Shown here one piece after another: positions 11,701 to 22,042 of a DNA stretch of 64,000 nt. The stretch spans positions 117,139,790-117,203,789 of the forward strand of contig OZ038381.1 in the NCBI GenBank assembly GCA_964036045.1. The letters run 5' to 3'. Numbering within the stretch: position 1 is the stretch's first letter; each line of letters opens with the position of its first letter. The notes beneath the pieces are model-generated. The model searched no databases. It was not told the DNA's origin and was given only the letters and a program-made list of their open reading frames with translations. Position numbers and translations under genes: made by a program. Origin of the DNA: Eutreptiella sp. 'Long Island Sound 2002'. Its lineage: Eukaryota > Euglenozoa > Euglenophyceae > Eutreptiales > Eutreptiaceae.

Positions 11701-12894
11701 CTGCAGACAAGGATGCCGGAGAGAGGCCAACCCTACCCAAACACCTTGTTCCGGCGACGTTCCAACAACCTGTTCCGGCGACGTTCTGGCGATGTTCCAG
11801 TGGCCGCTGGAACGTCCCCAGAACGTTGACGGAACAGGTTGTTGGAACGTCGCCGGAACAGTGGAAAATAGGCACAGTTCCACGCGCGCACAGGGCGCAC
11901 TGCCTGCACTACGGCCCCGTGGGGGGGGGGGGGGCATCCACTACAAAGAATCCTAGCCCCTTTATGGGCATGGGGCACGAATTATCACTGGGGGTTCTTG
12001 GGTTTTCCCCTTCCCCTGGACAACAAAGAGTCCTAGCCCCTTTATGGGCATGGGGCACGAACAATCACTGGGGGTTCTTGGGTTTTCCCCTTCCCCTGGA
12101 CAACAAAGATTCCTAGCCCCTTTATGGGCATGGGGCACAAATAATCACTGGGGGTTCTTGGGTTTTCCCCTTCCCCTGGACAACAAAGATTCCTAGCCCC
12201 TTTATGGGCATGGGGCACAAATAATCACTGGGGGTTCTTGGGTTTTCCCCTTCCCCTGCACAACAAAGATTCCTAGCCCCTTTATGGGCATGGGGCACAA
12301 ATAATCACTTGGGGTTCTTGGGTTTTCCCCTTCCCATGGACAACAAAGATTCCTAGCCCCTTTATGGGCATGGGGCACAAATAATCACTGGGGGTTCTTG
12401 GGTTTTCCCCTTCCCCTGGACAACAAAGATTCCTAGCCCCTTTATGGGCATGGGGCACGAATAATCACTGGGGGTTCTTGGGTTTTCCCCTTCCCCTCAA
12501 CAACAAATCATCCAATTCCTAAAGAGCAAAGAGCAAAAGGGACCTAGGGGGGAGCGGGGGGAGCAGGGCAGGCAGGGACACACAAACCCAACGCACTGAT
12601 TTCCACTGCGCGCAAAGCGCGCCAAAGCATACACCCAAACCCAAACCCAAACCTAGGCCCAAACCAAAACCCGCACCCGAACCCACACCCAACCCCTAGC
12701 CCAAACCCAAGCCCAAACCCACACCCAAGCCCAAACCCACACCCAGGCCCAAGCCCAAACCCACACCCGGCCCCAAGCCCAAACCCAAGCCCAAACCCCC
12801 ACCCCAGCCCAAACCCGCAAACCTGCATATTCTTGGTGGCCTTCAGAAGCGCCAACATCATTTGCATCATATCTGCGCTGACGGGCGCGGCCAT
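8786..12894 (-). CDS. Transposon C ORF2, multi-domain protein, three exons
   Basis: Exon 1 (12823-12894) starts at ATG, encodes 24 residues ending KNMQ, and stops at a GT donor. A long intron follows, filled with CCCAAA repeats and an 80-bp satellite. Exon 2 (about 11710-10259) encodes a Pro/Ala-rich stretch, a coiled coil with basic heptads (VESLRRRVKKWSAKLAECR), an acidic Glu-rich part, then TLRWLLQR and CHWHLIFERW blocks that match transposons A and B. Exon 3 (10044 down) starts EDIQVNPSDPRAVRV, matching exon 3 of A/B, then a Ser/Glu run, a basic-proline run, a globular block (YVVFRDNGQWGIEQG to KTQAKKFLAKMM) and an acidic Gly/Glu tail ending PPTTQ, after which GTGAGA is a plausible donor. 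Frame changes occur at G runs. A TAA at 10628-10630 lies in frame between conserved blocks. Function is unknown; a DNA-binding or structural partner of ORF1 is only a guess. Confidence 0.65.
10045..10258 (-). other. Intron in transposon C ORF2
   Basis: About 214 bp from GTATGC to CATGTAG. Contains inverted ggaacgtcgcc / ggcgacgttcc repeats. Its 3' junction matches the A and B introns ending at 34241 and 44905. Confidence 0.75.
11942..12505. repeat. 80-bp tandem satellite, seven copies, inside an intron
   Basis: The word tcctagcccctttatgggca starts at 11951, 12031, 12111, 12191, 12271, 12351 and 12431, an exact 80-bp period with few substitutions, so recently expanded. It falls between ORF2 exons 1 and 2 of transposon C. 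Confidence 0.95.
12620..12822. repeat. CCCAAA/CCCACA hexamer-like repeat
   Basis: Runs of cccaaacccaagcccaaac type. On the minus strand the frame reads Gly/Phe or Trp/Val dipeptides. It directly follows the exon 1 donor of C ORF2, so it is probably intronic rather than a protein tail or true telomere. Confidence 0.85.
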
Positions 12895-14826
12895 GGATAG
12901 GAGCAGAAGAAAGAAGAGAGCTGAGGAACGGGGGTGGTGCAGAGGGGGTGGTCTCTAGTGCAGCCCTGGGAACACAAGGCACATGTCGAACAGCAGCATA
13001 TTGGTGGAGATGAATGTGACAGTACAAGAAAACCCATTGCAACACTTGCCGCAGGGCGTCGGCGTCCGAATCAATGGATGCCTGCGAGCGACCGCAGCTG
13101 GCGGTCCCAGTAGCCGTTTGCCGGCCACCGCCCCGGGCACTGTGTTCGTTGAAAGCCTGCTTCAGGAAGCGGTTAAGGCTTTCGACAATGTCATTGGAGA
13201 ACATTGCCAATCCGCACGGCCAAATGTTGTCCAATACGCGATCCGCATCCTCCTCCAGGCTCAGGAGGTAATGGGATGCGGACCTAGGAGCACAATGCTC
13301 CCGGAAGGCAGCTGCCGCTGCCCGGCATTGGGGACGCGTACCCACCTGATAGGTGTGGTACAGGTCCTTCAAAAGCTTCGCCATCCCCATCACAGCCCTA
13401 TAGAGGGGCTCCTCCGGCCCAACGGACAGCAACAATGCAACATCGGGCCAAGCCGCAAACAGGCGCGACGTCTCCTCACCATCCGGGGAACAATCCTTGC
13501 CTAGGCGGCACCCAGTGCGATGCTCATGCAATACCGCCTGAATCGCCGCACGCGACACCTCATCGCCCCCGGCTAGCGGGTCTGCCGCCAACCGCTCAAT
13601 GTTGGTCATTTGCAACCGGCCCGTCGCCATGCAACAGTGCAGAATGCACATGACAACGCGGCACCGGGCAATGACCACCACTGGTTCCACGGAACAACTT
13701 GCGGCCTTCAGCGATGGTGTTCCCAACAAGAAGGACGTCCGCTTTGCGTGGTCCGACTCGGTGGTCCGGACCACGTCTTTGCCCCCCACACAGCGGCGTC
13801 AGAGTCCCAAATCCCCTCGTTGTATAGTGACCCCACTTGTGGGGCCGGTGTGATCCCGATAATGCGGCGCACCCAGGGGGAATCACCACCGAGCCACGCA
13901 TCGGCCGCTTCCTCATGGGAATTGAAGACCACCCAGTGGGTGTCCACGACCTCCTGGATGGCCTAAGAAAAAAACATCAATTTTGTTGGAACCAGATTGT
14001 TCCGGTGGCGGTTCCAACGAAACACTTGAACGTCGCCGGAACGTCCCCGGAACAAGTTATCGGAACGTCGCCGGAACAACACGGTGTGTGCGCGGCACAC
14101 CTTAATATTGTCTTCCCAAAGGGTTGCTAGGGTCGCCATTGCTTTGTCCCCGCAGATTGCGAGGCCGCTGACCCACACACAGGCGGGAATTCGTCCCCAA
14201 AGGCCCATGTTGGCGATGGACACAAACAATTGGGACCACTCCCCGCTTGCGCAGGGGTAGCCATCCCCCCTGACAATGAAAGTCAGGGGGAACGACCAAT
14301 CGATCATGCGGCACAACGGGGGTTGGCTAGCAATGTAGCGGAGCCATGATGCCCACGGCCAACTGATGCCCGTGGCCTTGGGATCCGAAGTGCTCACCGC
14401 GGGGGCCAGCTCCAAGGGGGCCAGTAGATCTTGCTAGCGCTGCTGGAAAGCCCTCTCAGGGCAAATCGGACGGGCGAATGGAAGGCCCGTGGTCGCGGTG
14501 TACTTCAGCCCCCGGAGGGTGTACACTTCCGAGAGCGTGCGCCAAGCAGATTTGGGCGCACGCAGGTTGAGGATGAGCTCGCAACACCCATCGGGGGGGA
14601 GCACCTCGGAGGCGTACTTGGCGATTGCCCCGTGCTGTATCTCGCGTACACAGCTTGGTTGGGCCAAGCGCACGGCCACCGCAAATTGGCGGCGGGCATG
14701 TGGAGAGGAGATGGGCCATTCCGCTAGGAGCTCCCCAACAAGATCCCCGTCCCAGAGGCTAACAGCACTAGCCAAATGGACGAGATGGGTGGTTAATTGC
14801 GCAACGCGGGTTTGCGATCTAGGCAT
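12895..14826 (-). CDS. Transposon C ORF1, candidate transposase, two exons
   Basis: Starts at ATG 14824-14826. Exon 1 (14826-14101) aligns with B and D: LILNLRAPKS, ATGISWPWASW, then TFIVRGDGY and GLAICGDKAMATL. Intron 13963-14100 is GT-AG. Exon 2 (13962 down) carries VGSLYNEGIW, MCILHCCMATGRLQ (a CxxH), YLLSLEEDAD, and NDIVESLNRFLK followed by NEHSARGGG. The conserved acidic residues, CxxH and downstream E resemble the layout of RNase H-fold transposases of the hAT/MULE kind, so cut-and-paste transposition is inferred, not shown. The frame shifts once at a G6 run near 13787. TAG at 14434-14436 lies in frame within conserved exon 1. The exact end is unclear because the frame runs past the ORF2 start. 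Confidence 0.7.
13963..14100 (-). other. Intron in transposon C ORF1
   Basis: 138 bp between AAG|GTGTGCC and TTTCTTAG|GCC. It is made of GTTCCGGCGACGTTCC units and their complements, the motif of element C's ends. It sits at the same codon position as intron 42045-42172 of B. Confidence 0.85.
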
Positions 14827-15939
14827 GATGAAGCTACAACAATGAACTACGAAGCGAAATTTGGCAATGCATACCTCTAGGGGAAGATGCCCGTCGACCC
14901 ACCGAGCATTCAGGCAAGGAACAAATACCAAAATGGGACCCTAGGCATGGCCACAATGCACAAATCAAACGGGAGAATGGGGACGCCAACGTTGAAAAGT
15001 CATACAACGCTGCGTCTGAACTACAAGAAATAGCAGGCTTGCAAATGGATACGAAAAGTTCGAAATGTGTACACCTAGTGGAAGGTGGCACCAACGGCTC
15101 ACAAGATGTCAACACGGCCCCGATGGGAAAGACAAGCCTTGGACGCGTTATACATGCAAGAAAGAGACAAAAAACATCATTTACGAACTTGGAAACTCAT
15201 GGTGATGGATCTGGTTATCTGGCCTGCGACACTTGTTCCAGTGGTGTTCCCAACGAGATTGTTCCGGCGGGAATTGTTCCCATTGGGAATATTCCAGTCG
15301 GGAACAACATTGGGTTTCAAACGCGTACCAAGGGTAACCTAAACAAGGGTTTACCGAGCGCACCACGCGTGGCCTACCCTTGAATGCGTCATGTGAATGC
15401 ACAAGAGACACGGCCGCAATGACTCTACCAAGGGGTGGCCCCTCCTGGGCTTACTCACCTTACCTACCACAATGTCAATCTCAAACATGATGACTCTACC
15501 AGGGGGTGGCCCCTCCTGGGCTTACTCACCTTACCTACCGCTGCAAGCGAAAGGAGAGCAAACAACATGACATGCACACATGCAGGCATATTTTCCCCAA
15601 CCCACCATTTTCCTGAAGTGAAGTTCCCTTGTCTCTGTGGGGGTGGGGGGGGGGGGGAAACTGCCCTTTTATCCCCATTTTCCTGAAGAAGTTTCCTATG
15701 TGTCTGGTGGGGGAGGGGGTGCACTTTTATGATTCGAAACAGGGGGGGGGGGGGTACTCTGCTTTCCCCCATGTTGAACGTTTTCCGAGGTTCCATATTT
15801 TCCCATTTTCCACTTGTCCACTAGTCTGATATTGGGGGGGGGGGGGTCTATCATGGGGGGCTTGGGTGTTGGGGGTTGGGGGGGGTGGTCCATAAAAGTC
15901 TGAAGTCTGAAGTCTGATAGCCCATTGGGTTACTATACC

Positions 15940-16345
15940 CATAGCTGGTCTGCAAACTGGTGGCGCCATTGGGCCAAGAAACGATATGAAGCTCAAACGC
16001 GTGAGCGTAGTACTAAGCTCTAGAGGGGTGCCCCGAGAGAAAGGCATAACAAGACCTACATAAAGGAAAAGGGAGGTTGGGAGGATGGTAGATGGGGGGA
16101 TCAGAAATGGATGTCTGGGGGTACATAACCACCTCTACGACTATGCAACCCTTGTAGCATTCCGTCAAGCACCCTATGACCACCCGAACACTTCAAAGAG
16201 GCATGGTACGCGCACAAGCAAAGCAGTGCAAATGACCCAAAATTGGGTGAACGGGTTAATATTTGGCAGGTTATTTTTCGGCCCCTGTTATATATTAAAA
16301 ATTAAAATTAACCATGTTGGTTTTGACGTTGGTCTTTTGGGTAAA
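15940..16345 (-). pseudogene. Fragment of a transposon D-like 5' end
   Basis: The stretch gagaaaggcataacaag matches the ORF1 start region of D near 26285-26300, with residues resembling MPFxRxTxxxxxxTL. Outside it, cgggttaatatttg and aaaattaaaattaaccat match D's terminal region at 26505-26565. About 400 bp remain with no coding beyond the first 30 codons. A G/C-rich block with several poly-G runs (15640-15890) lies beside it. Confidence 0.6.
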
Positions 16346-17091
16346 ATGTGTAGAACCAAACACCTCTGCAATACTAAGGGGCGTGGCAGATTTTTTTGAC
16401 ACCGGTGATGGACAACTCATGTGACCTTATTCAAAATGGTGCAAATTGATTAGTTTGTATAAAACCAAACACAAAGAGGGGTGAATTTTAAAAAAGTGTT
16501 TGGTTGTAGACACTTTTTGCAATTCCACATGATAGGCACATAGGGGACCTAAGTATAGATAACACAAAAAAAACCGCATGTTCCGCAACCTAAAAAGCCA
16601 CGCAAACAGTTGGTTCGGTACGGACAGGCAATGCACCACGAAAAACATGTTCCCCAATGGTCAAAATGAGGTACACCTCACGAGAACTTAAAACAAGGCC
16701 TTGATATTTGACACAACCAAACATGGCCAGTTTGGGGTGTTTTATGCTGAATTACCCGGGTGGGCAACTTGCGCCATCTAACTGCATTGGATCCCTATCA
16801 AATGGTCTCATGGGCTCCACCATAACCACTTCCTTGGCCTTCCCAATAAGGGCACGTGTGGGCCCAAAAGGAAAAAGGATAAGCCGTTGCCCTAAAATGA
16901 TGTTGGGAAAGGCGACCCCATACCACTCCCGCTCCCGATCCCTTGTGGCGCAAAGGGAGTTGATTGGGAGCTTGGTTTCTGGGTCCGCGGTGCAGACCCG
17001 GCGGTTGTTGTGGGTTGTGGGTTGTTGCCAAAACCAACCATCCGTCTTCCCCTTCCCCTTACCGAGTTTGATTTTTACCTTCGCAAACTAA

Positions 17092-17532
17092 TCATGACAG
17101 GGTGTTGGGGCTTGTCCTTCCCCCCACCACCCCTCTTCTCCCCCTCGGACCCTTCCTCCTCCACCACCTCCGAAGCGCGAGGTCCCACGCGTACCAAGGT
17201 CCCAAGCGCGTACGCCGCCTAGGGCCTGCTCGTCCTGCCGCTGACCACCTCCGTTTGTCGCCTACGATGATACGGTTCTGTAGGTTTCCGCTAAATCGGC
17301 CGTTACGCTCCCAGTGCTCGATTGGGGTAGCCTTTCCGGGGATGGGTGTGCTAATGCAGCCTCCTAGAATACATCTAGCAAATTCCACAACATTCCCGGC
17401 AATGTTCGCCTGGGCCACGCTCCTGGTGAGCTGACAACCAACTAGGAGATCCGGAACGATGGTGACAGCTGTGATTTGATTGTGCCCAGCCCCCTCTAGT
17501 ACAACACCTCTTGCGGCGCAATTTTTGCACAC
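17092..17532 (-). CDS. Hypothetical ORF, 146 codons
   Basis: Stop-free frame with ordinary composition in its first 90 residues (for example GNVVEFARCILGGCIS and IEHWERNGRFSGNLQNR) and a basic, Arg/Gly-rich end. I recognise no domain. The opposite strand is also open (17102-17434), so strand is uncertain. Confidence 0.3.
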   Translation of the reverse strand: MCKNCAARGVVLEGAGHNQITAVTIVPDLLVGCQLTRSVAQANIAGNVVEFARCILGGCISTPIPGKATPIEHWERNGRFSGNLQNRIIVGDKRRWSAAGRAGPRRRTRLGPWYAWDLALRRWWRRKGPRGRRGVVGGRTSPNTLS

Positions 17533-17635
17533 CGGCAGAATTGGAGGACGCCCTTAAAGGGGCTTTGGGTATGGCAGAGGATCGCTGGGCTCACATCTTC
17601 AACCACAACCGCCCCTTGCCCCACCAAACTGCAAG

Positions 17636-18031
17636 GTGATGTGGGGGAAGGACAAGTGGTTGCATCCGGAGGGGGAGGATCACATGCGGCTATGGACGTT
17701 GCCATGCTTGCCCCTCATGGTGAGCCGCGTGAAGGCGGCAGGTGAACGAATCACCGGGAAGAGCCTTTCTGTGATGAAACAGGAATCCGTCGCGAGCATC
17801 ACTCCGATACGTCAGCTTCCTCCTCGTGACTTTCCTACAGCCTCACCCCCGGCCAATGGTGTCGCCCTCTCCATCTTTTGGGGCGTCTCGATGGACGACC
17901 AGGATGATGACGTATGCGCCCGGTTCGCTGCCATGTCCGCCCGCGCCTTCCTTCCGCCTTGGGTTGTCCATCACATGCCAATGAACAGGGGTTCTAGCTC
18001 TGTGGGTTACCTTCTCCACACCGATCCATGA
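17636..18031 (+). CDS. Hypothetical ORF, 131 codons
   Basis: Frame from MMWGKDKWLHPEGEDHM to a TGA stop at 18029-18031, with mixed composition unlike repeat shadows. Upstream, 17540-17635 has another open plus frame (LEDALKGALGMAEDRW) ending nearby, so the two could be joined by a small shift or intron. No family recognised. Confidence 0.35.
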   Translation: MMWGKDKWLHPEGEDHMRLWTLPCLPLMVSRVKAAGERITGKSLSVMKQESVASITPIRQLPPRDFPTASPPANGVALSIFWGVSMDDQDDDVCARFAAMSARAFLPPWVVHHMPMNRGSSSVGYLLHTDP

Positions 18032-19092
18032 AGGAGGAGGTCTGCCGGTGATTGATGCCGGGGTCGCGCCGTATCATTGGGTCTAGCGGGCTGCCCACGC
18101 ACAACGTGTCCTACTCTAGAACCCACCACATGATGCCTCCAAGCTGGGCGTTCAAGACCAAGGTGAGTTGTGGAGTCGTTGGATGCCGCCGGAAGCCCAC
18201 TGCCGCAGGGTGTTTCGGTTGTGGTGCACACCATGGTATGGAGTGCAGCAACGGCAATGATGAGGATGTAGCAAGAGATCGGGGCGATGTTGCAGCAGGC
18301 GATGGAAGTTCCGTGCCTCCAATACAACAAGTGGTGACTTGCTCGATTCCGGCACTTGGGACAACCCTGTACAAGACCCATTATGAAGCAACATCAACGC
18401 CACAATAGACATGACCCAGAGGCAAGGGGACTGCTCCAACTAGCGGGGCACATACATGCCAGTGAGTGATTGCCATAGCCAAGACCGGAGCAGCACTGTT
18501 TCCTGGTGACACCCACGGCGTCGTTGTTGGTAATTGTGAATGGGCGCTTTGCTGCATTTGGCATGGGTACAGAGGACAAGAGCGACGTTTTGATGTACAG
18601 CTTGAACATGGCCCGGGCAGAGCCCAGTCCTGTCAACCCGAGCTTGCTACTGGCAGCCAAAGCAATCGTGCATAACACCAAAGTGGCATAGCAGCAAGCT
18701 TTCTAGTGCGCATGCTAGTAGGTAGCCCACCCCTTGCCCTGGGTTCAGAGGTAGTGAACTGGAGGGGCCACCGGGATCTGTAGGACAGCCTGCGAGGAGG
18801 GCAGTGTCAAAAGCAGGCGTGGCAGCAGTAGAATGGTGCTCATGCCTTGTCCTGTTGTTGGAATGTGAGAAATATGCGGTGTAGGAGCTACGCTTTGTGT
18901 GCAAAACACCCCCCCCTTGGTGCTCAGTAAATATATCAGAAACCCTTTCGTAAACCCGTTTCTGTACAGTAACCTGCCCCCTTCCTGCACACAAACCCCG
19001 CCCCCCCTCCTTCCCACGATCCCTCTTCCTGTAGCACTTCCTGGACCACTTCCTAGTGAGTTCCTGCCTAAGCTTTGTGCAATCTTCCGCAG

Positions 19093-19393
19093 GCGGACAT
19101 CGATGGGCACCCGGGGTTGGTCCTCAAGGCGGTTCGCGATGAGGAGATGGCAAAGCCGCTGCCACTGGCACCTTCTCAAGCTTCACGGGTGATTGATGCA
19201 TGGCAGCTCGGGTTGGAGGACCCACCGACATGGCCTGCAACACTCACCATCAGCGACATGCACAGTCACATGGCCAAGCATGGGGGTACTTGCTCGAACC
19301 GTGGCTGCATTGTGAGCGTGCGACAAAGGAGGGCGGCCCTCCCTCTGCAGCTGCGTTTGCTGGTGGCTTGCAACGACAGTATGGTGCCTGCCC
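19093..19393 (+). CDS. Possible exon cut by transposon D insertion
   Basis: Follows an acceptor-like cttccgcag at 19084-19092. It reads ADIDGHPGLVLKAVRDEEM and on through SDMHSHMAKHGG, then continues best in the next frame (YLLEPWLHCERATKEGG) after a G5 run. Coding is interrupted at 19394 by the D target site. Open frames resume on the other side at 26588, so D may have inserted into this gene. Product unknown. Confidence 0.4.
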
Positions 19394-19903
19394 TAGTGGC
19401 CTAGATTAAACCCAATATGGTTAACATGTGGCCAAAACTTAACACGGTAATCCTAAGTTTGCATTTCTTTAAGGGGGGTTAGGGGGGTTGACGTGAAAAT
19501 TATGACCCCCATGGGTTGCCTTACGGGCTTGGGTGCCATTTCCCCCGGGGGTTGGTGGGGGGGGTCCTACCCATGTGGTTGTTTCAAAATGTTAAAATGG
19601 CTCTCGGCTTTAACTTTTGTTTTTAATTTTTGGATTAATATTGGAAAAGTTAAAAATTAATGAGTCGCCACTATTAATATTAATCTCATAAATATTACCA
19701 CTATTCCCCAAATATCAACCCCCCTAACAATGGCACAAAACAACATGTAATGCATTATGTGTGTGTTCATGCATGTTGTGCATGGCCATTGTGGCCCATT
19801 GGGTCCCTATGCGGGCCCTCACACCTCATGGGACCCCATGATGTGGTCCCACGTCTTCGTGAGTCGGGATGGGGGGTTAGCGGGGTTAGTGGGTTCGGTG
19901 GTA

Positions 19904-22022
19904 AACCCCTGCCCCAAAAATAAGAACTGGCCCCAAACTAAGAACCGCCCCAAAAAGAAGAACCGCCTGGGGCTTTCCACCGAGCGGGTCAAAAATAAGA
20001 ACCACCTTGGACACAAGCAAGACAAAAGCGGGGAACACTGAAGAGTTTTTTGTGCATCAGTTACTTGCGGAAATACGAAGTGATGGTAGCTTGGCGCTTT
20101 GCTGGTGGCACGTTGCAGATAGGATCAGGTTCAGGCACTGCCTGACCCCTTGCAGCTACCATTTGCTGAACATGCTGCTCCACCTCAGACATTGGAACAA
20201 AAGTGTAAGAGGGCAGAACCCGCACCTTGATGTCAGATGGGTTAGCAGGGAGATAGCCCATCTTTTTGAATACGTGATGTCGGTTGGCATTGCCAGCACT
20301 GATGGTTAAGTTGTGGGCCTTGGCGACAATGCGTGTCACCAACACCCGTCTGTCTCTGGCTGACAACCCTTGCCCTTTCAGCTTAGGCTCCACCTCTGTG
20401 GTAAAAATATTAGCATAATTATCTTTGAACAGGAAGTTGAAATATGTGTCCCGGTATTGCCCAACAGATGTTGTTGATTCCTTCAAACGGGCAAACAACG
20501 TCTTATCCGAGACATTGCATTGGGCTTTGGGGGTCCAATGTGGTTTGGCTGCATCCCCAACCAGCATGCGGGACACATCGCCGAGAAATCTGTCCCACTC
20601 GGCATAAATAAGAGACATCACATCTTCATCCACCACACCACTAGACTGGAAATACACAGACACATCAGGGTGGTATAGGGGTTTTTCGTGTTTGAACACA
20701 TTCCCTTCACCCTTGAAAATCACAATGGGCTTTGGCTGTTTTTCAATGGGAGTGCCGTCCACATTTACCACCACAAGGGGCACGTATGTGAACATTCTCT
20801 TGGACTTGGCTGCGGCATTGCTTTCGAATGCAATTGTTCCCTCCTCCATCTCTCCTTTTGCTACGACCAACAGCTGCAGAAAATCGCCATTGAAACTCAC
20901 GGGGGCCTCATCAAAATTACCAACCACTGACACCGGCTTCAAACGATGCATAGCTTGCACATATCTGTGAAATGCACGCATGCGGGCAACCAATTCGTCT
21001 TTTGAGATCTTCATTGATCGTTTTTGGCGCACAATGTGCAGATTGTGCCGCCGGCGGAACCCCCTTTTCCAACTACGACCCAGCTTGGCAGTGATGCCCA
21101 GGTTGCCCTTCACTTCTCGAACCTTTCGCCACAGCACGGAGGGGCGAACTTTGTTTCCATTTGCAATCTCCTGCCGCCTCCATTCAACAACGGTGCTCTC
21201 CAGGTCTGTGTGCAGGGCATGGCGTCCGCTCCCGCTCACAGATTTTCGGCTTCGCAACGCCTTTCGTGCCTGTCCAGGCTCCACCAGAAGTTCCATGATG
21301 GTGGCCTTTTTTTTGACATTTCCTGACACTTGCTTTACACCACCGTTGCTTGAGAGACGGAACTTCCGGGCAGTGGCATGGTAATTTTTGCACTGTTCGT
21401 AGTGCAAAACCATACAAGCTTGTTCTAGAACATCAGGTCGGCGCCTCTTTTGACGGGTTCCCTCCATCTTTTGAGCAAAGCGCTCAATCACCTTTTGAAC
21501 TTGCTCCTCTGGACTTGCACTGGCGGGAACAGCACCAGGGACATCATCACCACCATGTCCAGCAGCCCCAGGGACAGAAGGAGGTCCAGGCTCCACAGCA
21601 TCTGCACCTCCAGGCAAAAGAGCATCTGCACCTTCAGGGTCCACAACATCTGCACCTTCAGGTTCCACAGGGTCCCCAGCATCTGCACCTCCGGGATCTG
21701 CAACATCTGCAGGGACAGCGGCATCTGGAGTAGGCAGCTCACTCTCCGCAACGTCCACAATGAGTCTTGCCAGATCAGCCTCCGGAGGCTCAATCAACTG
21801 CTCAATCACCTCCATATCCGAGTCCTCAGATGAGTCTGATTTTTCCACGTCAATGGAGTCCGCACATTGTGGGTGCAAGCCATCAAAAATGTCCGTTTTT
21901 TGTGAAGGCAGGAGGAGGTGTCAAACGCAATAGGAACCGCGCCCAAAAATAAGAACCGCCCCTGCTACCGCCACCAACTGGGTCAAAAATAAGCACCGGT
22001 TCCTATTTTTGGGGCGGGGGTT
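19904..22022 (-). mobile_element. Pogo-like DNA transposon, complete
   Basis: Termini AACCCCTGCCCCAAAAATA (left) and, reverse-complemented, AACCCCCGCCCCAAAAATA (right), continuing about 27 bp with few mismatches. Both sides carry TA (19902-19903, 22023-22024), the target site of Tc1/mariner/pogo elements. Near both ends the word aaaataagaacc is repeated in several orientations, likely transposase binding sites. It contains one transposase gene and lies in the 3' tail of transposon D. Confidence 0.93.
20061..21815 (-). CDS. Pogo/Tigger-like DDE transposase with C-terminal PIP box
   Basis: Open frame from a TGA upstream of 21878 to a TAA at 20061-20063. The first ATG is at 21813-21815; the 21 residues before it contain none, so I start there. 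Counting from 21878 (605 codons): acidic and Gly/Asp/Pro repeats 1-120; N-terminal HTH about 145-190; CENP-B-type HTH about 220-285 (TDLESTVVEWRRQEIANG, SWKRGFRRRHNL); DDE core with D323 in NFDEAPVSFNG, D442 in MLVGDAAKPHW and D477 in TTSVGQYRDTYF, giving DD34D as in pogo-like DDE_1 enzymes. It ends in QATITSYFRK, a match to the PCNA-interacting consensus QxxIxxFF. Catalyses cut-and-paste at TA. The frame is intact, so the copy may be young. Confidence 0.93.
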   Translation of the reverse strand: MEVIEQLIEPPEADLARLIVDVAESELPTPDAAVPADVADPGGADAGDPVEPEGADVVDPEGADALLPGGADAVEPGPPSVPGAAGHGGDDVPGAVPASASPEEQVQKVIERFAQKMEGTRQKRRRPDVLEQACMVLHYEQCKNYHATARKFRLSSNGGVKQVSGNVKKKATIMELLVEPGQARKALRSRKSVSGSGRHALHTDLESTVVEWRRQEIANGNKVRPSVLWRKVREVKGNLGITAKLGRSWKRGFRRRHNLHIVRQKRSMKISKDELVARMRAFHRYVQAMHRLKPVSVVGNFDEAPVSFNGDFLQLLVVAKGEMEEGTIAFESNAAAKSKRMFTYVPLVVVNVDGTPIEKQPKPIVIFKGEGNVFKHEKPLYHPDVSVYFQSSGVVDEDVMSLIYAEWDRFLGDVSRMLVGDAAKPHWTPKAQCNVSDKTLFARLKESTTSVGQYRDTYFNFLFKDNYANIFTTEVEPKLKGQGLSARDRRVLVTRIVAKAHNLTISAGNANRHHVFKKMGYLPANPSDIKVRVLPSYTFVPMSEVEQHVQQMVAARGQAVPEPDPICNVPPAKRQATITSYFRK

Positions 22023-22042
22023 TAGGGTTCGGGTTCGGGAGG

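Larger units (their letters stand above)
8413..15334 (-). mobile_element. Transposon C, complete, CCCTTGGT family
   Basis: Left end starts CCCTTGGTGCGCGTTTGAAA. The right end is its inverted complement, ending in tttcaaacgcgtaccaaggg, and the match continues about 34 bp through acccaatgttgttcc. The element is flanked by TA at 8411-8412 and 15335-15336, a 2-bp target duplication. It carries ORF1 and ORF2 on the minus strand. Beneath the TIRs are inverted GTTCCGGCC / GGCCGGAAC arms (8442-8485) and many GTTCC repeats (15235-15310). The same GTTCCGGCG motif fills its introns. Length is 6.9 kb, extended by satellites inside the first ORF2 intron. Confidence 0.9.

Noticed and set aside
12620-12822. 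Interstitial telomere made of CCCAAA units
   Set aside because: Units are irregular (cccaag, cccaca, cccgaa) and lie inside a transposon intron, so a low-complexity expansion is simpler.
20425-21952. Several plus-strand ORFs inside the pogo-like element
   Set aside because: All are antisense shadows of the transposase, which has recognisable domains on the minus strand.
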